Shown: one piece after another, positions 25,662-34,422 of the stretch | Position numbering within the stretch: the first letter of the stretch is position 1 | Layout of the letters: every line of letters starts with the position of its first letter | NCBI GenBank assembly: GCA_017849455.1 | Contig: JAFIGX010000022.1 | Location: 806,001 to 870,000, forward strand | Source: Pseudobacter sp. | GTDB taxonomy: Bacteria; Bacteroidota; Bacteroidia; Chitinophagales; Chitinophagaceae | Length of the DNA: 64,000 nt | Direction of reading: 5' to 3' | Made by a program: the position numbers and the translations under genes | The notes under the pieces: generated by a model | The model's database searches: none | Seen by the model: only the letters and a program-made list of their open reading frames with translations | Told to the model about the DNA's origin: nothing

Positions 25662-26034
25662 TACTGATTAGTCTGTTCAAAATTACAGTGATCTTTTCAT
25701 TCACCAGGGCATAGTTGGGCAGTTCTTTGCCGATATAGACGATGAATACGGCCATTTTCATACCGCGTTGCTGCAGGGCAGCTTGCAGTTCATTCTTTTG
25801 AAGCCTCCAGGATTCCCGTAGGAGGCGCTTGATACGGTTGCGGTGTACTGCTTTCCTGAACTGGCGGCTGCTGGCGCCAAATCCTGTTTGTAGGGCAGTT
25901 TCGATCAGGTTGGTGGCACTGTATGATACCCTGCAGGGAAATACCACAAAGCTCCTGCCTTCACTGAACAGTTGTTCAATGACCTTACGGCGTTTGAGCC
26001 GGTCCTGCTTTCCCAGTGTAAATTTTTTGGGCAT
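25630..26034 (-). CDS. rnpA: Ribonuclease P protein component
   Basis: The 134 residues carry the RnpA signature FRKAVHRNRIKRLLRESWR near residues 60-78 and the N-terminal KQDRLKRRKVIEQLFSEGRS. It binds the RNase P RNA and helps process tRNA 5' ends. It follows rpmH after 85 bases that include a terminator-like hairpin, and overlaps yidD. Confidence 0.96.
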   Translation of the reverse strand: MPKKFTLGKQDRLKRRKVIEQLFSEGRSFVVFPCRVSYSATNLIETALQTGFGASSRQFRKAVHRNRIKRLLRESWRLQKNELQAALQQRGMKMAVFIVYIGKELPNYALVNEKITVILNRLISIVHEAPAENP

Positions 26035-26040
26035 CTCCTG

Positions 26041-26077
26041 TAAAAATAAAATAGCTCCGGAATAATCGCGGAGCTAT
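26041..26077 (-). terminator. Intrinsic terminator between rpmH and rnpA
   Basis: On the minus strand ATAGCTCCG pairs with CGGAGCTAT (26069-26077 with 26051-26059) around a 9-base loop, followed by TTTTATTTTTA. This is a good intrinsic terminator just before rnpA (start 26034). It would let much rpmH message end early and reduce rnpA-yidD read-through. Confidence 0.7.
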
Positions 26078-26119
26078 AACAATATTTGAAGGTCTCCCGG
26101 TTCATTTCCGGGAACCCGG

Positions 26120-26275
26120 CTATTTCAATTTCCTCTCGTCGGAAACAGTGAGTTTCTTACGGCCTTTCTTCCTGCGGCTGGCCAGTACCTTACGGCCATT
26201 GGCGGTTTGCATACGCTTACGGAAACCGTGAACGGTTTTGCGGCGGCGGCGATGTGGTTGAAATGTACGTTTCAT
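26120..26275 (-). CDS. rpmH: 50S ribosomal protein L34
   Basis: Reading the minus strand from the ATG at 26275 gives 51 residues: MKRTFQPHRRRRKTVHGFR, then KRMQTANGRKVLASRRKKG and RKKLTVSDERKLK. This is unmistakable L34, slightly longer at its C-terminus than the ~44-46-residue proteobacterial protein. It is first in the rpmH-rnpA-yidD order. No dnaA is seen upstream. Confidence 0.98.
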   Translation of the reverse strand: MKRTFQPHRRRRKTVHGFRKRMQTANGRKVLASRRKKGRKKLTVSDERKLK

Positions 26276-26408
26276 GTTTTAGTTTTTTTTACCCGCCTTT
26301 GTTAAAACTACAGCGAGGTACCATAATACGATGCGGCCCGGGAGAAGCAGGCCTGTTTTCAATTTCAGCCCTACGGGTCACCACACCCGTCGGATTGTGA
26401 AAGGACCG

Positions 26409-26439
26409 CAAAGGTAGGATAAAACAACACTTTTTCCAA
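26409..26439 (-). promoter_or_regulatory. Promoter for rpmH
   Basis: On the minus strand TTGG (26436-26439), 19 bases, TACCTTTG (26409-26416). Spacing and boxes match the Bacteroidota consensus. The resulting leader of about 130 bases before rpmH is long and could hold regulation, but I see no named structure in it. Confidence 0.75.
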
Positions 26440-26471
26440 CCGCGGGCAAAAAAATCCCGGTCTGGGGAGAT

Positions 26472-27365
26472 TTACTGGTATTTTACTGTGAACGAGCCGT
26501 TTGTAAGTTTACTGGTGGCAGTGCCACCTGGTACTTTGCCATCGAAATTGAAGGTTCCCTTGATGGTTTTGGTACCTGTATCATGTTCAGTGATCACCAG
26601 TTGCCCGGATTCCCCGAGATAAAAAGTGGTGCCGACATTGTATTGGCCCATCACCGTGCCGGTGATGCCGCTGAAAGGATAAGTGCCTGCCTTGATATCT
26701 GCCGGTACTGTGAGCCCGACCCCTTTGGAGCCATCCAGTTCCGATGCAACGATCGATATGGAATTGGTCAGCGACGTGAAAATGCCGACCACACTTTTAC
26801 CTGTCCAGTCTGTTCCGTCGATCGTTACCTTCAATGTATTGCCATTATTGCCAGTAGGAGGCAGTTCGGTTGTATAGGTGAGATTGGTAAAACTGCCTTC
26901 CGTTACCATGATCGATTTCCCATCGATATCGCGGGTCATTTTAAAATTGAAAGTTCCTGAAATTTTCTTTGATACCTCATCGATGCTGGTGATCGTTACA
27001 GTACCGCCGGCGTCACCGGCATTCATGCCCTGGTTGGTGGTATAGCTCACTGGCGCTGCTTCATTATTATCGACATAAGCGGCCGCATGATTACTATTCT
27101 GATCTAACTGGTATGTACCAGTGCTTTTCGTGTCGAGTGTAATAATGAGGTCTTTTCCATCGTTACTGGAACCCATGATGCTGGTGAAACCATTCATGAT
27201 AGTAGCACTTGCAAATTTATTGGCCACCCACTGTTGCCCATCCACTTTCATTTTCAGGATGCCTGGTCCGCCAGCATCGGTAGAATCGATACTTTTCTCT
27301 TTCGAGCAACCCACAAAGCCACAGGTGATGAGTGCCAGCAATAAAAGTCGGACATACGTTCTCAT
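26472..27365 (-). CDS. Lipoprotein with two DUF6252-like domains
   Basis: The ATG at 27365 gives 297 residues with lipobox ALITCGFVGC. Two related beta domains follow: one starts KMKVDGQQWVANKF (~residue 35) and the second KVTIDGTDWTGKSV (~170). Each ends with a strand pair such as KKISGTFNFKM or KTIKGTFNFDG. This internal duplication matches the DUF6252 family of Bacteroidota surface lipoproteins. The function is unknown. It stands alone between rpmH and murI on the same strand. Confidence 0.85.
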   Translation of the reverse strand: MRTYVRLLLLALITCGFVGCSKEKSIDSTDAGGPGILKMKVDGQQWVANKFASATIMNGFTSIMGSSNDGKDLIITLDTKSTGTYQLDQNSNHAAAYVDNNEAAPVSYTTNQGMNAGDAGGTVTITSIDEVSKKISGTFNFKMTRDIDGKSIMVTEGSFTNLTYTTELPPTGNNGNTLKVTIDGTDWTGKSVVGIFTSLTNSISIVASELDGSKGVGLTVPADIKAGTYPFSGITGTVMGQYNVGTTFYLGESGQLVITEHDTGTKTIKGTFNFDGKVPGGTATSKLTNGSFTVKYQ

Positions 27366-27492
27366 ACTTAGGAAATTGATCAATGATTAATGCAGCAGGG
27401 CTGTTTTACAAGTATACTGATTTAACGGAAACATTGCCTTACCTGCCGGTGAAATCTTCTACTCCAACGCAAAAATCGATTATTTATTTGAT

Positions 27493-28311
27493 TCATAATG
27501 CAAGGTGGTGCGATTGCAGCGGATGGCCGAAAAAGATGCTGGCATGGTTATCGAAATCCTCCGTGGAATCGGTGGTATAGAATGCCCGTTTCCCGGTCCT
27601 GCTGCATCGCTGCTCGGTTTCAGGATGACGCTCCAGGTAATCCGCCAGGCTGTTCGCCACGATCTCACCCTGGGCGAGCACGGTGACTGTTTCGGGCAGG
27701 TATTGTTTCATCTTGTCCATCAATAAAGGATAATGGGTGCAGGCCAGCAGCAAAAGGTCGATATCCCTGTCTGCGGCCAGTACCCGCTGCAGATGCTGCT
27801 GCACGAAATAATCGGCGCCTGGCTTTTCATGTTCATTGTTTTCCACCAGCGGCACCCACATAGGGCAGGCTTCCTGGTACACTTTGATCTCCGGGAAAAA
27901 TTTTTCGATCTCGATGCGATAGGAATTCGATTGCACGGTGCCATGGGTGGCGAGTATCCCGATCTTGTTGGAATTGGTGAACTGCCCGATGATCTCTGTA
28001 GTGGGGCGAATGACGCCCAGTACACGGTTGGCCGGATGGAGCCTGGGAAGATCATGCTGCTGAATGGTGCGCAGTGCCTTCGCTGATGCGGTATTGCAGG
28101 CGAGGATCACCAGCGGGCAACCCTGCGCAAAGAACCATTCCACGCATTGAAGCGTGTAATGATATACCGTATCGAAGGAACGGTTGCCGTAAGGCGCGCG
28201 GGCATTATCGCCCAGATAGATATAATCATAGTGAGGGAGTTTCCTCAGGATCTCTTTCATTACGGTGAGACCGCCATAACCGGAATCGAATATGCCGATG
28301 GGTGATTGCAT
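27493..28311 (-). CDS. murI: Glutamate racemase
   Basis: The ATG at 28311 gives 272 residues; a TTG two codons earlier is less likely. It shows GIFDSGYGGLTV at the N-terminus, the two catalytic Cys in ILACNTASA and LLLACTHYPLL, and GDNARAPYG. It makes D-glutamate for peptidoglycan. A perfect -7 box TAATTTTG lies three bases before this ATG, and the SGYGG motif fixes the start because nothing downstream can replace it. It is the last gene of the long envelope cluster. Confidence 0.96.
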   Translation of the reverse strand: MQSPIGIFDSGYGGLTVMKEILRKLPHYDYIYLGDNARAPYGNRSFDTVYHYTLQCVEWFFAQGCPLVILACNTASAKALRTIQQHDLPRLHPANRVLGVIRPTTEIIGQFTNSNKIGILATHGTVQSNSYRIEIEKFFPEIKVYQEACPMWVPLVENNEHEKPGADYFVQQHLQRVLAADRDIDLLLLACTHYPLLMDKMKQYLPETVTVLAQGEIVANSLADYLERHPETEQRCSRTGKRAFYTTDSTEDFDNHASIFFGHPLQSHHLAL

Positions 28312-28314
28312 GAG

Positions 28315-28322
28315 CAAAATTA
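28315..28322 (-). promoter_or_regulatory. -7 box TAATTTTG three bases before the murI start
   Basis: Perfect TAnnTTTG box on the minus strand, separated by only three bases from the ATG at 28311. The RNA would start at the start codon itself if the box is used. Confidence 0.45.
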
Positions 28323-28340
28323 GGGGGAAGTTGTCAAGCT

Positions 28341-28434
28341 AAGTTGACAAGTTAAAAAGTTGATAGGTTGACAAGTGGTTCTCCGCATTTCGGGAACACC
28401 TTGTCAACCTATCAACTTTTTAACTTGTCAACTT
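28341..28434. repeat. Perfect 35-bp inverted repeat of 8-base units
   Basis: Arms 28341-28375 and 28400-28434 are perfect reverse complements around a 24-base centre. The left arm reads as octads GTTGACAA, GTTAAAAA, GTTGATAG, GTTGACAA. It fills the gap between the ompH stop (28438) and murI, on the same strand, and could act as a processing or stability hairpin of the polycistronic RNA. Confidence 0.9.
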
Positions 28435-28437
28435 ACC

Positions 28438-29010
28438 TTACGGCCTTCCACCTCCGGGTCTGGGTGCGCCCGGGTTAGCGCCACCTGCAGGTGGTGCAGT
28501 GGGTAATTTAATATTGAGTTTTTTAGCGACCAGTGGCAGGATATCTTCACCAGGAGGAGCTACAAGGATAGCTTCTTTCTCGAAGATATAAGTGAAACCA
28601 TTCTCTTTGGCAACAGATTGGATGGCATCATACGCTTTTCTGTTGATGGGAGAGATCAGCTCATCCCTTCTTTGTTGCAGTTGTTGCTGTATGCGTTCTT
28701 CTTCACCACCCAACTCCTGGCTCATTTTTGCCAGATCGGTTTTTTTCACGGTCTTCTGAGCCTCGGTATAAGTGGCAGAATCTTTGTTGAATTTGTCGAT
28801 CGCGGCATAGAAAGCATTTTGCTTATCGGTAGCGTTTTGGATCAGTGCATTACGGAATTCCGTGAGGGCTGAATCGGCTTTCTTGGTTTCAGGCATAACA
28901 CTTACCAGCTCCTGCGAACTGATATAACCAAACTTATTCTGGGCATTCACCTGGGCAGCAGCCATCATAAAACCAGCAGCGAGCAGCACAACTGTAAAAA
29001 ACTTTTTCAT
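28438..29010 (-). CDS. OmpH/Skp-family periplasmic chaperone (copy 1)
   Basis: The ATG at 29010 gives 190 residues; earlier starts in the frame are polar. A signal peptide ends MMAAAQVNAQ. The long helical hairpin typical of Skp follows (residues ~40-140, charged and Gln-rich), and a low-complexity Pro/Gly tail (APPAGGANPGAPRPGGGRP) closes the protein. Skp-like proteins hold outer-membrane proteins in the periplasm for BamA. It lies two genes after bamA on the same strand. Confidence 0.92.
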   Translation of the reverse strand: MKKFFTVVLLAAGFMMAAAQVNAQNKFGYISSQELVSVMPETKKADSALTEFRNALIQNATDKQNAFYAAIDKFNKDSATYTEAQKTVKKTDLAKMSQELGGEEERIQQQLQQRRDELISPINRKAYDAIQSVAKENGFTYIFEKEAILVAPPGEDILPLVAKKLNIKLPTAPPAGGANPGAPRPGGGRP

Positions 29011-29034
29011 GTGATTCATTTTTGTTAATAAGGT

Positions 29035-29066
29035 CACCCAAAGGCTGTTATTTGCTGCTTTGGGTG
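29035..29066 (-). other. Hairpin in the leader of ompH copy 1
   Basis: CACCCAAAG (29035-29043) and CTTTGGGTG (29058-29066) are perfect 9-bp arms around a 14-base loop, 25 bases before the ATG at 29010. No T-run follows on the minus strand. It may be a structure between the two ompH messages. Confidence 0.4.
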
Positions 29067-29134
29067 TGCAGTTATCAAATTTTTAAGTTGAAAAATAAGA
29101 TCTTTAAGTTGTTCCCCAGGTTTTCCTTTCACGT

Positions 29135-29647
29135 TTATTTAACACCCAGTTCTTTTAAAACATCTTCGCTACGGTCCAGCTTGGGGTCGGCAAAGATAAC
29201 AGTAATTCCTTCACTTTTATCCAAAATAAAATCGTATTGGCGGTTTACAGCGATTTTCTGGATAGCGTTGTAGACCTTGTCCTGTATGGGTTTCACCAGT
29301 TCTTGCCTTTTTTTGAACAGATCACCTTCAAAACCAAAGCGTTTGCGTTGAAGGTCCCTCAGTTCCTTTTCCCGCACGAACAGTTCATCCTCCCTTTTTT
29401 TCTTCAGCTCATCGCTGAGCATCACCTGCTCGGCGTCGAAGTCCTTGTACATCTTATCGAGTGCAGCCTGTTTGTCATCGATCTCTTTCTGCCATTGCGC
29501 GCTGAACTGGTCGAGTTTTTTCTGCGCGTCCTTATAATCAGGCATCTTGTCGAGGATATATTTTGTATCTACTATAGCGTAACGCTGTGCATTCGATAAC
29601 TGCACGATCGCCATCACACAGAACAGGATGAGGAATATTTTTTTCAT
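29135..29647 (-). CDS. ompH: OmpH/Skp-family periplasmic chaperone (copy 2)
   Basis: The 170 residues have a signal peptide ending MAIVQLSNA, then RYAIVDTKYILDKMPDYKDA, a long Lys/Glu-rich coiled-coil hairpin and a C-terminal strand (YDFILDKSEGITVIFADP). This is the classic OmpH/Skp layout. It differs enough from copy 1 to be an old duplication. It follows bamA directly and both presumably serve outer-membrane protein folding. Confidence 0.93.
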   Translation of the reverse strand: MKKIFLILFCVMAIVQLSNAQRYAIVDTKYILDKMPDYKDAQKKLDQFSAQWQKEIDDKQAALDKMYKDFDAEQVMLSDELKKKREDELFVREKELRDLQRKRFGFEGDLFKKRQELVKPIQDKVYNAIQKIAVNRQYDFILDKSEGITVIFADPKLDRSEDVLKELGVK

Positions 29648-29773
29648 GATCTTCGAATTTAGATTTTATAGATGGATAAGATAATTCAGGTATTCCCAAT
29701 AATTCCAGAGGAATCTTCCCACGCATAAATATCCTCATAATCCCATTAATCCCAAAAATCCTGGTTCAGACGA

Positions 29774-32497
29774 CTATTCCGGTTCAAATCCAAGCATGAA
29801 CGTGAAGCGGGCAGCATCACGCAGTTTGCCATCCGGTTTCAGGCGGTCGAACCCGATACCATAGTCGAACCCGAGCAGACCGAACATGGGCAGGAAGAAA
29901 CGCATGCCTACACCGGCGCTTCTGCGCAAGCGGAAAGGATTGTACGTTTTATAATCATACCATCCATTGGCCGCTTCAAACCACAGCATACCATAGATGG
30001 TACTGCTGGGATTGGTGGTGAAGGGATATCTCAGCTCTAATGTATACTTGTTGAAGATGGTGAAGAACTGACTTGCATTCTGCTGGTCGGGGTTCACTTT
30101 GGGATCGGAGTTCTCGTAAACGGGATAGCCACGATGTGAAATGATATCATATCCTAAGATATAGTTACCATTTGCCAAACCGGCATCACCCACCTGGAAT
30201 CGCTCGAAGGGCGAATAGTCGAGCTTGTTATTGTAACGGCCCATGAAACCGTATTTGGCCGCTGCTCTCAGCACGAACTGTCTGGACCTGTCGGAGCCCA
30301 TTGCTTTACCGATGGGTATGAACCATTCCGCATTGAATCGCCATTTATGGAATTCAGGTAGTTTATAGTTGTCCTGGTTCGTGATATTACTGTTGAACAA
30401 TGAATAAGGCGGCGTGAATTGCAAACTGGCCAGGAAGTTGGACCCGCTGGTGGGGAACATCGGGTTGGGGCCAGCGGAGTTGCGGGCCAGCGCGATCTTA
30501 AAGCTCAGGTTATTGGAAGTACCATTATTGAAATTGGAAGTGAACAAGGCATAGTTCTTCAGCTTGTATTGCGTAAAGCTGACTGAATAGATCAGGGTGA
30601 AAAAGTCGTCGGGCCATTTCAATTGTTTGCCCAATGAAACGGAAGCGCTGAAGCTTTTCAGCTTGTTCGTATCACTGAATACATAGCGGTTGTTCTCGAA
30701 TCCGGCATTGCGGAATACGCTCTTCGAAAAGCTCACGGTGAGCGAGTTCCTCTTCTTGCCTCCGAGCCAGGGCTCGGTGAAGGAGGCATTGTATGATTGG
30801 AAAGCGCGTCCGTTCGACTGGATCCGGAGGCTCAGCTTCTGACCATCACCGGTAGGCAATGGGTCCCATGCCTTTCTATTAAAGATATTGCGGATAGAAA
30901 AGTTGTTGAAGGACACACCTACGGTACCGGTGAGGCCAATGCCTCCACCCCAGCCCGCACTGAGCTCCAACTGGTCGGATGATTTTTCTTCCAGGGTATA
31001 ATGGATATCCACCGTTCCATCCTCCTGGTTGGGGATCGGGTTGATGCCGATCTTTTCCTGGTTGAAGTAACCGAGCTGCGACAGCTCACGCTGCGACCTG
31101 ATGAGGTCACTACGGCTGAATTTATCACCGGGAAGTGTGCGCAGTTCACGACGGATCACATGCTCCTTGGTCTTCTCATTACCGGCAATGGTAACATTCT
31201 TGATAGTGGCCTGCGGGCCTTCGCGCATGCGGATCTCGAAGTCGATGGTATCGTTGTACACCGCAGTTTCCACCGGGTCTACCTGGAAGAAAAGGTAACC
31301 ATCATCCATATACAGGCTACCGATATCGCCACCTTCCTGGGTCAGTTGTTTGCCCAGTTTTTTGTTGAGGACATCCAGGTTATAGGTATCTCCTTTTCGG
31401 ATGCCCAATATGACATTGAGGATGGAATCGGAATACTTGGTATTGCCTTTCCAGGTGATTTTGCCGAAATAATATTTATGACCTTCATCGACCTTGAGGT
31501 CAACTCTCAGGTTGCCTTTCCTATTGTAGTATTGTGTGTCGGCAACGATGGAAGCATCACGATAGCCCAAAGAGTTATAGTAATCGAGCACATGCTCCTT
31601 GTCCTCGGCATATTTTTTTGCATTGAATTTGGCCGAGCTGAATAATTTGAAACGGAAATAAGGATCGAGGAATTCTTTTGTTTTGGACAGGGAGAGGAAT
31701 CCCATATCATTTAAATATTCCCTGAATTCGATGCGTTTATTTTCTCCGTAAGGGCTGGCCTGTTTGGCAGGGAACAGCGTGAGCTTGGTCATTTCCTTGG
31801 TGCCCTTGAGCTGCTTTTTGAGCTTCAGTTCGCTTACCTGTTCATTGCCAAAGAAGTTGACCTCATCGATCCTTACCTTATGTCCCTTCTCGATGAAGAA
31901 GCTCAGGACTACGGAATTGGGCAATGCGGGATCAGGCACTTCTTCGATATGCACCGAGGCGCTTTGAAACCCTTTTTCCGTATAATATTTCTGAATGGCT
32001 TCCGTGGCATTTCGTTTCACGTTCTCCGTCACCACACGACCAACGACCAGGCCGGTCTTGTTCTTCAGCTCATCTTCATCCGATTTCCTTACGCCTTTGA
32101 AAAAATATTTGGAGAGGGCCGGTCTTTCCGTAACATGGATCTCCACGGTAAGCTGTGAGCCTTCCAGTTTGGTGAAATAGATCTGTACATTGGAAAAGAG
32201 GCGCTGGTTCCAGAGATTGGTGATGGCTTTGCTGAAATTATCGCCCCCGGGTATCATTACTTTATCTCCCACGTTGATGCCTGCAATGGAGATCAGCAGT
32301 TGTTCGTCATAGCGTTTGGTGCCGGTCACTTTTACGCCGGCGATAATATATTCTTTGGGATTCTTCGAATGGAGGATGCCTTCCAGCTCAGGATCTATCG
32401 AGGTAGGGATGGTATCTTTATCCTGTGCATAAGCAGAGCCTGCCAAAAATAGAACCAGTATTGATAAAAAAACGCGAGAAGTAAACGTACGCTGCAT
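29774..32497 (-). CDS. bamA: Outer-membrane protein assembly factor BamA
   Basis: The ATG at 32497 gives 907 residues: signal peptide (LSILVLFLAGSAYA), five POTRA domains to about residue 440 (e.g. KVTGTKRYDEQLLISIAGIN, NVTIAGNEKTKEHVIRREL), then the 16-stranded barrel ending RFTFMLGFEPE. It folds and inserts outer-membrane proteins. It sits between uppS and the two ompH genes, the usual Bacteroidota order. A stretch of ~138 bases separates it from uppS and holds a near-consensus box (TTAATTTG, minus strand), so it may also have its own promoter. Confidence 0.97.
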   Translation of the reverse strand: MQRTFTSRVFLSILVLFLAGSAYAQDKDTIPTSIDPELEGILHSKNPKEYIIAGVKVTGTKRYDEQLLISIAGINVGDKVMIPGGDNFSKAITNLWNQRLFSNVQIYFTKLEGSQLTVEIHVTERPALSKYFFKGVRKSDEDELKNKTGLVVGRVVTENVKRNATEAIQKYYTEKGFQSASVHIEEVPDPALPNSVVLSFFIEKGHKVRIDEVNFFGNEQVSELKLKKQLKGTKEMTKLTLFPAKQASPYGENKRIEFREYLNDMGFLSLSKTKEFLDPYFRFKLFSSAKFNAKKYAEDKEHVLDYYNSLGYRDASIVADTQYYNRKGNLRVDLKVDEGHKYYFGKITWKGNTKYSDSILNVILGIRKGDTYNLDVLNKKLGKQLTQEGGDIGSLYMDDGYLFFQVDPVETAVYNDTIDFEIRMREGPQATIKNVTIAGNEKTKEHVIRRELRTLPGDKFSRSDLIRSQRELSQLGYFNQEKIGINPIPNQEDGTVDIHYTLEEKSSDQLELSAGWGGGIGLTGTVGVSFNNFSIRNIFNRKAWDPLPTGDGQKLSLRIQSNGRAFQSYNASFTEPWLGGKKRNSLTVSFSKSVFRNAGFENNRYVFSDTNKLKSFSASVSLGKQLKWPDDFFTLIYSVSFTQYKLKNYALFTSNFNNGTSNNLSFKIALARNSAGPNPMFPTSGSNFLASLQFTPPYSLFNSNITNQDNYKLPEFHKWRFNAEWFIPIGKAMGSDRSRQFVLRAAAKYGFMGRYNNKLDYSPFERFQVGDAGLANGNYILGYDIISHRGYPVYENSDPKVNPDQQNASQFFTIFNKYTLELRYPFTTNPSSTIYGMLWFEAANGWYDYKTYNPFRLRRSAGVGMRFFLPMFGLLGFDYGIGFDRLKPDGKLRDAARFTFMLGFEPE

Positions 32498-32635
32498 TCC
32501 GGGTTGTTTAAGCTGGAGCAAATTAAAGGGATTTAATTATAGAGATTTAAAAGTGTTTGTTAAAACGGGGGGAATCGAAAACTTTTTTCAATGTTGGGGC
32601 CTGTGGCAGCAGGCGGAATATTCCATGGGATGGTT

Positions 32636-33406
32636 TCAATGATTGATGACAGTCTCCTGCTCCTGCTTGACCTGGTCGCCGGTCTTGCCGAAACGTCTTT
32701 CCCTGCCCTGGTAGTCGAGGATGGCCTCATAAAGGTTTTCCTTGCGGAAATCGGGCCAGCGTACATTGGTAAAATAGAGTTCTGCATAAGCCAGTTGATA
32801 CAATAAGAAATTGCTGATGCGGTATTCGCCGCTGGTACGGATCATCAGCTCAGGATCGGGGAATCCGCCTGTGGTCAGGTATCCCTGCAAAGTATCCTGT
32901 GTGATATTGGCCGGATCGACCTTTCCAGCGGCCACATCTTCCGCAATATGTTTCACGGCCTGCACCAGTTCCCAGCGGCTGCTGTAGCTGAGGGCCATGA
33001 TCAGGGTGAGGCCGGTATTGCGGGCCGTGATCTCCAGTGATTCGCTGAGGGCCTTTTGTGCATAGTCGGGCAGCATATTCATATCACCGATCACATGCAG
33101 CTTGATATTGTTCTTGTTCAGCGTTTCCGTTTCCTTGCGGATCGTTTCCACTAGCAGTTCCATCAGGCCGGTCACTTCCTGTTGGGGACGGTCCCAGTTC
33201 TCGGTGGAAAAAGCATACAATGTAAGGTATTCGACACCCAGTTCGGCACAGCCTTCCACAATATTGCGAACACTTTCCACACCGTGGAAGTGGCCGTACA
33301 GGCGGTCCTGCCCTTTTTCCTTTGCCCAGCGTCCATTGCCATCCATGATAATGGCAATATGCCTGGGAAGGTGTTGCAGATCGATTTGCTCCCTGAGGCT
33401 GCTCAT
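32636..33406 (-). CDS. uppS: Isoprenyl transferase (undecaprenyl diphosphate synthase)
   Basis: The 256 residues carry HIAIIMDGNGRWAKEKG with the catalytic Asp, HFHGVESVRNIV, TLYAFSTENWDRP and RTSGEYRISNFLLYQLAYAE. It makes the C55 lipid carrier for peptidoglycan and O-antigen synthesis. It has its own -7 box 21 bases upstream. Neighbours bamA and DUF6089 make it part of an envelope cluster. Confidence 0.96.
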   Translation of the reverse strand: MSSLREQIDLQHLPRHIAIIMDGNGRWAKEKGQDRLYGHFHGVESVRNIVEGCAELGVEYLTLYAFSTENWDRPQQEVTGLMELLVETIRKETETLNKNNIKLHVIGDMNMLPDYAQKALSESLEITARNTGLTLIMALSYSSRWELVQAVKHIAEDVAAGKVDPANITQDTLQGYLTTGGFPDPELMIRTSGEYRISNFLLYQLAYAELYFTNVRWPDFRKENLYEAILDYQGRERRFGKTGDQVKQEQETVINH

Positions 33407-33427
33407 ACCTTAATTTTTAGAAGGGCA

Positions 33428-33435
33428 CAAAGGTA
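33428..33435 (-). promoter_or_regulatory. -7 promoter box for uppS-bamA
   Basis: TACCTTTG on the minus strand, a perfect TAnnTTTG box, 21 bases before the uppS start. The -33 position is weak. Confidence 0.6.
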
Positions 33436-33478
33436 CATAAAATTAGATGGGATGGAATGTTAAAGGGTAATTTGCTCA

Positions 33479-34336
33479 TTATTTGGCAGTCGGACAGCGA
33501 TAGGAGGTCAGGTTGAAGGAGAAGGTCACTTCGGCCATTACGTATTGGTCTTTCTGCTTTGAAAAACCCCGCTGGCGGCCTTCGATCCCGATAATATCGC
33601 CTGTTTCATAGGAGCGGTCCTGGAGGAGGCGGGCCACCGACGGGCTTCCATCGGGGAGGTCGGGGAATTTATCGGCTCCGACATAGGTTTTGCTTACATC
33701 GTCGAGATAGTCGGTGCCAGTGAAGCGGTGCACGACCTCGAAGCCAAGGTTCATACGGTCGTTCAGCGCATATTTTATCCCTACGCCAAAGGGGATGCAA
33801 TAGGTCATGGTGCTGTATGGCTTGCGATCAGGATAAGCTGCCGTACCCTGCCCTTCGGTTCCCAGTGGGCGAAGGAATACTTTCTTGCCACCAAGGTAAG
33901 TATAGGGATCGTAGTTGAAGATACCAACGCCGAATGTCACATAGGGTGTGAAGCGGTGGTCGGGGTCTGCAGGAATGAATTTGAAAAAATTGAAATCCCC
34001 CTGCAATGTCAGTTCAAAAATATTGGTATTGAAGCTTAGATTCCTTCTGCGCTGGTATTCATTATTGGTATTATAAATATCGGAATAACCAAGCTGGGCG
34101 AAATGCCCAGCCACCCGTAGCGCAGTATAGTTGCCGAATTGTTTGCGGAAGAATACCCCAAGGGCCATTTTGGGGCGATTGAGCCTTGCCCTTGTGTTCA
34201 GATCGCCGAAATAATGCGCGGCACCGGCCGATATACCGAATTCCCCTTCATGAACAATGCTTTCATATTGAGCCATAACCCTCGAAGCAGGAAGTATGGA
34301 TGCGAGCAGTAACGCGGAAACAACCAGTTTCTTCAT
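33479..34336 (-). CDS. DUF6089-family outer-membrane beta-barrel protein
   Basis: The ATG at 34336 gives 285 residues: signal peptide ending SRVMAQ, then GEFGISAGAAHYFGDLNTR and repeated amphipathic strands ending YVMAEVTFSFNL. This matches the DUF6089 family found beside uppS and bamA in Bacteroidota. It is probably a small barrel of about ten strands. Its role is not established. The C-terminus (SYRCPTAK) lacks the usual terminal aromatic. Confidence 0.88.
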   Translation of the reverse strand: MKKLVVSALLLASILPASRVMAQYESIVHEGEFGISAGAAHYFGDLNTRARLNRPKMALGVFFRKQFGNYTALRVAGHFAQLGYSDIYNTNNEYQRRRNLSFNTNIFELTLQGDFNFFKFIPADPDHRFTPYVTFGVGIFNYDPYTYLGGKKVFLRPLGTEGQGTAAYPDRKPYSTMTYCIPFGVGIKYALNDRMNLGFEVVHRFTGTDYLDDVSKTYVGADKFPDLPDGSPSVARLLQDRSYETGDIIGIEGRQRGFSKQKDQYVMAEVTFSFNLTSYRCPTAK

Positions 34337-34422
34337 AATTTGCAATATAGTAATAATGTATGTTGCTAATAACGCAAGATCTCTGGTTTTTCTGATTATT
34401 GGAAATGTTAATTATTGGGTGA

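Noticed and set aside
29690..29770. Degenerate octad-like run (ATCCCATT, AATCCCAA, AAATCC) between bamA and ompH
   Set aside because: Similar in style to the repeat family, but no clear inverted arm could be found; left out of the family until tested.
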